From assembly GCF_038002225.1 (NCBI RefSeq), contig NZ_JBBOCA010000001.1:4154001-4218000 (forward strand): a DNA stretch of 64,000 bases, in the 5' to 3' direction. The stretch is from Paenibacillus sp. FSL R7-0204 (GTDB lineage Bacteria > Bacillota > Bacilli > Paenibacillales > Paenibacillaceae). A model generated the notes under the pieces. It was not told the DNA's origin. It ran no database searches and was given only the letters and a program-made list of their open reading frames with translations. Positions 17,859-24,745 of this stretch are shown here, piece after piece. Both the position numbers and the translations under genes were made by a program. Position 1 is the first letter of the stretch. The number at the start of each line of letters is the position of its first letter.

Positions 17859-19451
17859 GTTACTACTTAGGTATCCATGAAAAAATATCTGCCATGTTCC
17901 ACGTTCCGAAAAGGAGTTTTACTCTCCCTTGTCGAAAGAAAAAAAGACAAAACCCGGGAGGTGAATGAGGTATGGATGTTAGCCCACAGCAAGTCCTTCA
18001 GATCAGTAAAGGGGATCCTGAAATTGCAGGCTTCATCCAGATGCTCCTCGAACAGAATCAGCGCCTTCAACAAATCGTTGACGCACAGGCGAAAGAGATT
18101 CAAACGCTGAAAAAACGCGTGCATGAGTTGGAACGGCAACTCCAGCAGAAGAGTCATAACAGCAGCAAACCTCCATCCAGTGACGGGCTTCGCAAGCCTC
18201 CCAATCTGCGGACTCCTGGCGGTCCCAAAGGCGCACCGAAAGGCCATCCGGGGACGACGCTCCATGTTATCGACAATCCGGATGAAGTCGTGGTCTGCGA
18301 ATTAACCACCTGCCCGGACTGTTTAGGCTCGCTCGCAGATGCCCCTTGTGTGGGGGAAGAACGGCGTCAAGAATTCGACCTTCCCGTGTCCCGCATCTGG
18401 ACCACCGAGTTTCGTGCCGAGCAGCGCTATTGCGCTTGCTGCCAAAAAGTCCAGCGTGCAGCCTTCCCGTCCCACATCACTGCTCCGGCCCAATATGGCC
18501 CCCGGATGGCGGCGTGGACGGTGTATTTGCATGCCTTTCACTTTCTTCCGCTTCAGCGGATGGCTCAGCTCTTCGAGGACTGGACCACGTATCGGCCCAG
18601 CGAAGGTACCTTGCTTTCCTTTTTAGAGACCGCCCATGACCGGTTCGCTCCCATCGAAGAGCATATCCGTACCCAGTTGCATCAGAAAGTCAAAGTCCAT
18701 GCGGATGAAACCGGGTGCCGGGTCGGCGGACGGACTCAGTGGATGCATGTCATGTCCGACGAAACGTATACCTTGCTCCAGCTGCACGCCAAACGGGGAG
18801 CGCCTGCGATGAAGGACATCGGTTTTTTACCTACTTATACAGGGACCGTCGTCCATGACTGCATGAAAGGATATTTTAATGAGAATCATAGCTATTCCCA
18901 TGCCTTGTGTAATGCCCATTTGCTCCGGGAATGCATCGGGATCGCCGAGCATGACGGACATGAGTGGGCGAAGCAGATGAAGGATCTGCTGACGGAGGGC
19001 TGGACCCAGGCGCTGCGTTCCCGTCAAGCAGGGGTTCCTTTGGAGACGGAGGTCATTCAATCGTTTTGCAAACGGTACGACGCGATTCTCCAAACGGGCG
19101 AAGGTGAATGGTCGAAAGACTGGGTACGGGCCAAAACGTGTAAAAAAGGACGGGCCATTAAGAGCAGGGCCGGCAACTTGGGAGAACGCTTTTTGGTGTA
19201 CAAAGAAGCGATTCTCAAGTTTCTTTGGTGTCCCGAAATTCCCTTTGATAACAACCAAGCCGAACGTGATCTCCGAATGGTCAAGGTCAAGCAAAAAGTC
19301 TCCGGTTCGTTTCGTACAGAAGCCGCGGCGCAATGGTTTGCCCGCTTACGGAGCGTCGTCTCCACCTACATTAAACAACAACTCCCTGTCCTTGCCTCGC
19401 TATCTCTTGCCTTTTCTGGTAACCCTGTTTTGAAGTGACCTAAGTAGTAAC
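17859..19451 (+). mobile_element. IS66-family insertion sequence, complete, inserted in jetD
   Basis: A 1593-bp element with perfect 14-bp terminal inverted repeats: GTTACTACTTAGGT at 17859-17872 and its exact complement at 19438-19451. It is flanked on both sides by GTATTATA. It carries a single transposase gene and lacks the tnpA/tnpB accessory genes of classical IS66, as in the ISBst12-like group. Perfect ends, a perfect duplication and an open transposase frame point to a recent insertion. It reads opposite to the interrupted jet operon. Confidence 0.97.
17972..19438 (+). CDS. IS66-family transposase (stand-alone, ISBst12-like)
   Basis: 488 residues. It has an N-terminal leucine-zipper-like coiled coil (about residues 25-60: EQNQRLQQIVDAQAKEIQTL), then the family motif HNSSKPPSSDG. 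A zinc-ribbon-like part follows, with CPDC and CACC pairs. The DDE core has VHADETGCRVGG with the first Asp, VVHDCMKGYF with the second, and NNQAERDLRMVK with the Glu. The start ATG follows GGGAGGTGAATGAGGT. The last codon lies inside the right inverted repeat region. All catalytic residues are present, so it is probably active. Confidence 0.97.
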   Translation: MDVSPQQVLQISKGDPEIAGFIQMLLEQNQRLQQIVDAQAKEIQTLKKRVHELERQLQQKSHNSSKPPSSDGLRKPPNLRTPGGPKGAPKGHPGTTLHVIDNPDEVVVCELTTCPDCLGSLADAPCVGEERRQEFDLPVSRIWTTEFRAEQRYCACCQKVQRAAFPSHITAPAQYGPRMAAWTVYLHAFHFLPLQRMAQLFEDWTTYRPSEGTLLSFLETAHDRFAPIEEHIRTQLHQKVKVHADETGCRVGGRTQWMHVMSDETYTLLQLHAKRGAPAMKDIGFLPTYTGTVVHDCMKGYFNENHSYSHALCNAHLLRECIGIAEHDGHEWAKQMKDLLTEGWTQALRSRQAGVPLETEVIQSFCKRYDAILQTGEGEWSKDWVRAKTCKKGRAIKSRAGNLGERFLVYKEAILKFLWCPEIPFDNNQAERDLRMVKVKQKVSGSFRTEAAAQWFARLRSVVSTYIKQQLPVLASLSLAFSGNPVLK

Positions 19452-19459
19452 GTATTATA
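19452..19459. repeat. IS66 target-site duplication, right copy
   Basis: GTATTATA directly after the right inverted repeat, identical to 17851-17858. In the minus-strand jetD frame it reads TAT AAT AC, part of the codons for Tyr-Asn-Thr. Confidence 0.95.
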
Positions 19460-19660
19460 AGCAAAAGATTTCGTAACTGCTTCTTCAAGCTTCTTAAGCT
19501 TGATTATGCTTCTGGCTGTGTGAGAATTTCTGAACTTCCCTTCCAACACTTGCTTAATACGCTCTTTCATCCCATCACCCTCACAACATAACATAAACCC
19601 AAATCCGCACCACAGGGTGAAGGGAAATGGGAATGTATGTTTCTATTCTTATGTCATTCT

Positions 19661-19669
19661 ATTATATCA
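19661..19669 (-). promoter_or_regulatory. Candidate extended -10 promoter of the jet operon
   Basis: On the minus strand TGATATAAT gives a perfect TATAAT (19661-19666) with an upstream TG, about 90 bp before the jetD start at 19570. The best -35 candidate, TTGCAA, is 24 nt away and too far, so this would act as an extended -10 promoter. After the IS insertion this promoter is separated from jetABC by 1.6 kb. Confidence 0.4.
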
Positions 19670-19701
19670 ATGTTTCATAGATATGGCTATTTGCAAAATA
19701 A

Positions 19702-19731
19702 ATAGAGGCGCCCGCGCAGGGACACCTCTAT
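19702..19731 (-). terminator. Terminator after the acetyltransferase gene
   Basis: ATAGAGG and CCTCTAT form the base of a hairpin with a GC-rich inner part. On the minus strand it is followed by TTATTTTG. It lies about 37 bp after the acetyltransferase stop and before the jet operon, separating the two. Confidence 0.75.
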
Positions 19732-19767
19732 GTTAATCACTACTTCATACCACACCATAGCCAACCG

Positions 19768-20364
19768 CTAATTGTATTTCTCATTCACTAGATATAGCAG
19801 ATTCTGCTTCACCGCAGGCCATTCCTCATCGATAATACTGTACAGCACATTGTCCATAACAGTACCGTCAGCGGTGATCCGGTGCTTGCGCAGGACACCC
19901 TCCCGTACCGCTCCAATCCGCTCGATGGCCTGCTGCGAGCGCAGATTGTGACTGACAATGGAGAAGTCTACCCGGATCAGCCCCAGCACCTCGAAGGCAT
20001 ATTGCAGCAGAAGCAGCTTCGACTCCGTATTCACTGCAGTTCTCCAGTAATCCGGGGAGATCCAGGTGCAGCCGATCTCTGCATTACGATGCGTAAGGTC
20101 CAGATGCATTAACCGCGTAGTCCCTACGATCCGGCCGGATGCCTGCTCCACCATTACATAGGGCATATCCTTGCCTGCTGCCTGATTCGCCAGAGCCGCA
20201 TCCGCCAGTTGTCCTGCCTCTTCCTCTGAGCTGATCCGTCTCCAGGTGTACTCCCAGATCAGCGGATTGTGCAGCACCTTGGTAAGCTCAGGTTTATGCT
20301 CCGCCGTCAGGGGTAACAGCCGGATTACGTTGCCTGCAAGCTGGCCTGTTTTTATTGCTTTCAA
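19768..20364 (-). CDS. GNAT-family acetyltransferase (RimJ/RimL type)
   Basis: 198 residues. It has the RimJ/L-type layout: VIRLLPLTAEHKPEL at the start, IVGTTRLMHLD in the middle, AEIGCTWISPDYWRTAVNTESKLLLLQYAFE over the acetyl-CoA site, and RIGAVREGVLRKHRI near the end. The start is a TTG at 20364 preceded by AGGGGGAAATCAA. Members acetylate protein N-termini or small amines; the substrate here is unknown. It has its own downstream terminator and no evident operon partner. Confidence 0.88.
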   Translation of the reverse strand: MKAIKTGQLAGNVIRLLPLTAEHKPELTKVLHNPLIWEYTWRRISSEEEAGQLADAALANQAAGKDMPYVMVEQASGRIVGTTRLMHLDLTHRNAEIGCTWISPDYWRTAVNTESKLLLLQYAFEVLGLIRVDFSIVSHNLRSQQAIERIGAVREGVLRKHRITADGTVMDNVLYSIIDEEWPAVKQNLLYLVNEKYN

Positions 20365-20395
20365 TTGATTTCCCCCTAGTTGAGTATAAAAAATC

Positions 20396-20577
20396 TAACG
20401 GACCGAAGAGACCGTATTCCCACAATAACAACCCCTTTTGCAGTGTAACGGACTCAGGCGAACTAATCCTCTTTCTGGGAGACGTTTTGGAGCTGAATGG
20501 CAGGGGATAAGGGCCATGCGGTCCGTTAATCGCCCAAGTGACGACTTTCTTCACGCATAAGAGCACCTCAGTCCGTT
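20396..20577. repeat. Intergenic region with interleaved short inverted repeats
   Basis: The 312-bp gap between the acetyltransferase and thrS holds no convincing gene. TAACGGACC at 20396-20404 pairs with GGTCCGTTA at 20520-20528, and AACGGACT (20447-20454) pairs with AGTCCGTT at 20570-20577. The pairs interleave (A-B-A'-B'), so both helices could form together only as a pseudoknot. All four share the core AACGGAC, which suggests a small repeat unit used in both orientations. Confidence 0.5.
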
Positions 20578-20676
20578 GCGCTAAGCCAAACGCCCCTAAA
20601 GAACACCCCCGCATGGAAAAGATGTGATTTAAGGGGGGATTGCTTTTGCCCCTCTATCTATTATATATGAAGCGAT

Positions 20677-22590
20677 TTATTCCCATCCGTCAATCTTAGC
20701 AGTCAGTTGCTGAATGAACTCCTGGGCGCTCAGTGTGAATAATGTCTTATCCGCACGGCTTCTTACCGAGATTGTTCCATCATTCTGCTCCTGATCTCCC
20801 AGCACCAGCATATAAGGGATTTTCTCCAGCTGAGCTTCACGAATCCTGTAGCCCAGCTTCTCATTCCGGGAATCTACTTCTACCCGCAGTCCGGCTGTAG
20901 CAAACTGTCTTCTGACCCGCTCGGCATACTCGTCATGAACCACAGAGACTGGCAGCACTTTGACCTGCACCGGAGACAGCCACAGCGGAAACGCTCCGCT
21001 ATAGTGCTCTGTTAGAATACCCATGAACCTGTCAATGGAGCCGAACACCGCACGATGGATGACAACCGGACGATGCTTGTTGTTATCTTCGCCAATGTAA
21101 GTCAGGTCGAACTTCTCGGGCATCTGGAAATCCAGTTGAATTGTACCGCATTGCCAGCTGCGTTTCAGGGCATCGAGGACATGGAAATCGATCTTCGGTC
21201 CGTAAAAAGCGCCATCTCCCGCATTCACCCGGTATTCGATTCCATTCTTCTTCAGCACCCGCGTAAGCGACTCCTCCGCCTGATCCCAGAGCTCTTCGGA
21301 CCCCATATAATCCTCCGGGCGTGTGGATAGCTCCACCTTGTATTCGAATCCGAAGATGGAATAGAACTGGTCGATCAGTTCCAGCACCCGCGAGATCTCG
21401 GATTCAATCTGCTCCGGCAGCACGAACAAATGGGCATCATCCTGGCAAAAAGTACGGACCCGCATCATCCCGTTCAGCGCGCCGGAGGATTCATGGCGGT
21501 GAACCTGGCCGTATTCTGCAATGCGGATCGGCAGATCCCGGTAAGAACGGAGGCTGTTCTTGTAGATCAGCATGTGTCCCGGACAGTTCATCGGCTTCAG
21601 CGCAAAATCTGTCTCATCCACCTTCGTGAAATACATCTCGTCCTTGTAATGATCCCAATGTCCGGATTGCTCCCACAGACGGCGGTTCATCATCAGCGGC
21701 GAGCGGACCTCTTCGTACCCGTCGGCACGCTGCAGCTTGCGGGAGAAATCCTCCAGCGCTGTGCGGATCAGCATCCCTTTGGCCAGGTAGAACGGCATGC
21801 CCGGCGCTTCCTCGGAGAACATGAACAAGCCTAGCTCCTTGCCCAGCTTCCGGTGATCCCGTTTCTTCGCTTCCTCCAGCAGGTGCAGATGCTCCTCAAG
21901 TAGCGCTGTGCTCAGGAGAGCTGTGCCGTATATCCGCTGAAGCACCTGATTGTCAGCATCCCCGCGCCAGTAGGCACCCGCTACACTAAGCAGCTTGAAC
22001 GCCTTAATCCGGCCAGTGGAGGGCAGATGCGGCCCCCGGCACAGGTCCGTGAATTCGCCTTGCTCATACAGGCTGATGACCGCGTCCTCCGGCAGATCCC
22101 GGAGCAGCTCCAGCTTCAGCGGCTCTTCCAGCTGTTCAAAGAACTGCACCGCTTCCGCCCGGCTGACCACCCGGCGCCGGATCGGCAGGTTCTCCTTGAT
22201 GATCTTCCCCATCTCCCGCTCAATCGCAGCAAGATCCTCGCTGGACAGAGGCTGGGCAATATCTATATCGTAATAGAAGCCGTCCTCAATCACCGGACCA
22301 ATTCCCAGCTTCACGTTCCGTTCTCCATAGATCCGTTTGATTGCCTGGGCCATCACATGGGCAGTGCTGTGTCTGTGAATCATCAGCCCGTCGCTGCTGC
22401 CCTCTGACACAATCTCCACGAGGCTGTCCCCTTCAACCGGACAATCAAGGTCAACGAGTCTGCCATCGATTTTGCCGGCTACTGCATTCTTCCTTAGACT
22501 TACGCTAATCGACTCCGCAATCTGCGCAATTGTGGTGTTACGCGAATACCTCCTATTTGCTCCATCCGGCAGCTGCACTTGAATCTCCAT
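20677..22590 (-). CDS. thrS: Threonyl-tRNA synthetase
   Basis: 637 residues, a normal bacterial ThrRS length. Domains in order are an N-terminal TGS domain (MEIQVQLPDGANRRYS), the second additional editing-type domain with HRHSTAHVMAQAIKRIYG, the class II catalytic core (MNCPGHMLIYK, RIAEYGQVHRHE, MRVRTFCQDDAHLF), and the C-terminal anticodon-binding domain (VKVLPVSVVHDEYAERV). The enzyme charges tRNA-Thr. The start at 22590 is preceded by GGAGGCCATAATC. The longer frame to 22653 would begin inside the leader terminator. Expression is controlled by the T-box leader just upstream. Confidence 0.98.
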   Translation of the reverse strand: MEIQVQLPDGANRRYSRNTTIAQIAESISVSLRKNAVAGKIDGRLVDLDCPVEGDSLVEIVSEGSSDGLMIHRHSTAHVMAQAIKRIYGERNVKLGIGPVIEDGFYYDIDIAQPLSSEDLAAIEREMGKIIKENLPIRRRVVSRAEAVQFFEQLEEPLKLELLRDLPEDAVISLYEQGEFTDLCRGPHLPSTGRIKAFKLLSVAGAYWRGDADNQVLQRIYGTALLSTALLEEHLHLLEEAKKRDHRKLGKELGLFMFSEEAPGMPFYLAKGMLIRTALEDFSRKLQRADGYEEVRSPLMMNRRLWEQSGHWDHYKDEMYFTKVDETDFALKPMNCPGHMLIYKNSLRSYRDLPIRIAEYGQVHRHESSGALNGMMRVRTFCQDDAHLFVLPEQIESEISRVLELIDQFYSIFGFEYKVELSTRPEDYMGSEELWDQAEESLTRVLKKNGIEYRVNAGDGAFYGPKIDFHVLDALKRSWQCGTIQLDFQMPEKFDLTYIGEDNNKHRPVVIHRAVFGSIDRFMGILTEHYSGAFPLWLSPVQVKVLPVSVVHDEYAERVRRQFATAGLRVEVDSRNEKLGYRIREAQLEKIPYMLVLGDQEQNDGTISVRSRADKTLFTLSAQEFIQQLTAKIDGWE

Positions 22591-22636
22591 GATTATGGCC
22601 TCCATTTCTTCAGTATATATTAGTATATGTGAACAC

Positions 22637-22948
22637 AAAAAAACGCATCTCATCCCGGAAAGGGACGAGTGCGTCTTAAGCTCGTGGTTCCACCCTAATT
22701 CGACTATACGTCACTTAACCCCCGGCTGTTCGGCGGAAATGTAATCAGTACAATCCTCATGGCATCCGTTAACGGGGATGGGGCGGTGACATTTACAGCC
22801 TCGCTAACAGCAGGAGGGTTCAGTGTCACGGCTATAGAGGGGTAACATCCGGCTGGTCACTGTAAGAAGCTCTCACCTTGCACTTCTCTCTCTGGTCAGT
22901 CCTCACGGGATATCCTGTCTCTGGTCATTGCCTTGGTTATGGTGTTGC
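22637..22948 (-). promoter_or_regulatory. T-box riboswitch leader of thrS
   Basis: On the minus strand the conserved T-box GGGTGGAACCACG lies at 22683-22695. It is followed by a strong terminator hairpin: ACGCACTCGTCCC paired with GGGATGAGATGCGT, 22643-22674, then a T run at 22637-22642. About 250 nt of structured RNA precede it. Uncharged tRNA-Thr would stabilise the antiterminator and allow thrS transcription. An ACC triplet in TGAACCCTCC is a candidate Thr specifier, but I cannot fold stem I reliably. TGACCAG occurs three times in the 5' part. Confidence 0.95.
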
Positions 22949-22955
22949 TGGTTAC

Positions 22956-22985
22956 ATAATACGCACGGTCTTCGCCAGAAGTCAA
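22956..22985 (-). promoter_or_regulatory. SigA-type promoter of the thrS leader
   Basis: On the minus strand TTGACT (22980-22985) and TATTAT (22956-22961) are separated by 18 bp. The predicted start of transcription near 22948 fits the 5' end of the T-box leader. Confidence 0.75.
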
Positions 22986-23074
22986 TACCGCGCAGAAAAA
23001 AACTTAAAATCCGCTTCACGCTTGACCGCTTAATTCTTAAACTTTAACTCCCCTAATCCTTTAGCTTGCGGGCC

Positions 23075-23794
23075 TTATCCGTTCAGCTCATTCCTCTGTA
23101 TCCGCAGGATAATATCCTCCACACTACGTACTGAAGGTGCAATATAATCGGCTCCGGCCGCCGATAATTCCTCCTCAGAACCATAGCCGAACAACACGCC
23201 CACTGAGGCTACGCCGCAGGCTTTTGCACCAATAATGTCATGCTCCCGGTCCCCGATCATCAGCGACTGCGAAGCAAGAAGATTATTCTCGTCCAGTACA
23301 TGCTGAATCACCTCGCGCTTCTTCGAGCGTGTGCCATCCAGGTTACTGCCTGCCGCATACTTGAAGAACCCGTCCAGCTCATAATGCCGGAGAATCTGCT
23401 CAGCGAATACAATAGGCTTTGAGGTTGCCACATACAGCTCGAACCCTTTGGCCCTCAAGCTCTCCAACAGCGCTGGAATGCCTGGAATCACATGGTTCTC
23501 GAACATCCCCAGCGTCCGGTAACGCTCCCGGTAGAACTCCACAGCCTGTGCCGCCGCCTCCGCCGTGAAGCCCTGAATTTCGATAAAAGAATCATATAGC
23601 GGCGGGCCTATGTACGGAATCAGCAGATCAGGATGCTCCACCTCTAAGCTGAATTGGTTAAGCGCATACTCTACACTTTTGGTAATGCCTTCCTTGGGGT
23701 CAGTCAGTGTGCCGTCCAGATCAAATAAGATATGCTTCAAGCTGTCCTTCATCTCTCCCGGATGCTCCCTTCGTGTGCAGTTGCTATCTATCAT
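23075..23794 (-). CDS. HAD-superfamily hydrolase (phosphoglycolate phosphatase/PpaX-like)
   Basis: About 239 residues. Motif I is FDLDGTLTD with the nucleophile Asp, the cap region follows, then VATSKP (motif II), a Lys region near KKREV, and IGDREHDIIGA (motif IV). This is subclass IA and is expected to hydrolyse a small phosphate monoester in the cytosol. AGGAAGAAAGG precedes the ATG at 23794; an alternative ATG at 23752 also has a GGGAGAG site, so the first 14 residues are uncertain. It stands alone between the thrS leader and a divergent gene. Confidence 0.9.
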   Translation of the reverse strand: MIDSNCTRREHPGEMKDSLKHILFDLDGTLTDPKEGITKSVEYALNQFSLEVEHPDLLIPYIGPPLYDSFIEIQGFTAEAAAQAVEFYRERYRTLGMFENHVIPGIPALLESLRAKGFELYVATSKPIVFAEQILRHYELDGFFKYAAGSNLDGTRSKKREVIQHVLDENNLLASQSLMIGDREHDIIGAKACGVASVGVLFGYGSEEELSAAGADYIAPSVRSVEDIILRIQRNELNG

Positions 23795-23867
23795 ACCTTT
23801 CTTCCTGTTTATTTTCCATCCTCAGGATGCTATAATTCAGGGCAATTCGAGGAGCAGGAGGAATAAG

Positions 23868-24581
23868 ATGATACTGCTTAATCCCGCCACAATACTCATA
23901 GGCGACTATCACTTCGCCGCTAGGAACAATGGCGGACCTGAAGTTGTTGTATATGACAAGGAAGGCTAAGTGTACCGACTGGATGCGGACTTAACGCCTC
24001 GTGAAGCCGGACAGCTCTATAGCATGCAAACGCTTAACCTGGACTCCCTTTCGTTCCATCCTGAGGGGGAGCTGGCGGCTTTCATTATGGAGGATGCGGC
24101 AATGGGCGCAGGAGACTTTACGGGCCGCTTGCTGTGGAGCAAAGCCGGGGCGTATGTAAGTGTTCTTTTCTCGCGTGATGGGGGGCTAATCTGGTCTGTA
24201 GCCAGGCTGGACGGGGAATTTCTGCGGATTTCGGTGTTTCATAGCGGAGACGGAACGTTAGCACATTCACTAGACTTGGAAGATCCATTCGGTGACAGTG
24301 CGCTGCAGCTGATGGATATCCCAGGGTCCGATGCAGTAACACTGGAGCTTGCGGCCGGTCAGAATGGTATATCCGTGTACGAATTGTCTATTCAGCAGGA
24401 CGGGTTACATAGCAGGGAGATGTTCCCGCAGGGATGTTATCTCTCACCAGCTTGGCATCCTGACGGCAGTCGGTTGTTCACCTTGGAGAATGATGCTCAG
24501 GTGTATGCACGCTTCTCCTATCCAGCCTTGGAGCTGCTACAGGAACAGGGTCCGCATAATGGGGAATACGAAGAAGAGTAG
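23868..24581 (+). pseudogene. Propeller-like cytosolic protein gene broken by an in-frame TAA
   Basis: An AGGAGG site precedes ATG 23868, which opens MILLNPATILIGDYHF and continues to VVVYDKEG. The TAA at 23967-23969 follows, and the same frame then continues as VYRLDADLTPREAGQ for a further 203 residues. Both parts look like one protein: repeated blades of the type LSFHPEGELAAF and LSPAWHPDGSRLF suggest a WD- or YncE-like propeller. The single substitution AAA to TAA would explain the stop. Reinitiation could occur at the GTG at 23970, which follows the stop immediately, but no ribosome-binding site is placed for it. The family is not recognised. Confidence 0.7.
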
Positions 24582-24745
24582 TGTAGTTTTCCCTTCACTG
24601 GATGATGATCCTTCCCTGTACTCCCAGCTTCAATCGTGCAAGAGAGTCGGCAGCCTGCTTCTATTCAGGACCGGCTCTCTACACGATATCCCTCATGTGC
24701 TGATGATTGAGGAAGCTGTGCTGCTGGAAGCCATCGGCTCTATGC

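Larger units (their letters stand above)
16890..19570 (-). pseudogene. jetD: Wadjet nuclease gene jetD, split by an IS66 element
   Basis: The 5' part (19570-19452) encodes MKERIKQVLEGKFRNSHTAR and onward to SFAYNT. The 3' part (17850-16890) encodes DYYQEGGVSAFVRGIEG through to the stop. Removing 17851-19451 (the IS plus one 8-bp duplicate) joins them in frame to a 359-residue protein. The restored protein has the JetD TOPRIM pattern: Glu205 in ISEN, GEGW, and Asp263/Asp265 in YVGDMDKKGWEI. JetD is the endonuclease that cuts circular DNA caught by JetABC. The start at 19570 follows GAGGGTGATGGG. The 3' piece keeps all visible catalytic motifs and could be made from TTG 17780 as a 296-residue protein, but the native gene is broken. 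The operon resembles Wadjet type II, which is inference. Confidence 0.9.

Noticed and set aside
17867..18265. Minus-strand ORF of 132 residues inside the IS66 element
   Set aside because: It is antisense to the transposase start, has no motif, and is explained by codon bias of the coding strand.
17972..19438. IS66 element judged incomplete because tnpA and tnpB are missing
   Set aside because: Stand-alone transposase IS66 elements (ISBst12-like) exist, and both ends and the duplication here are perfect.
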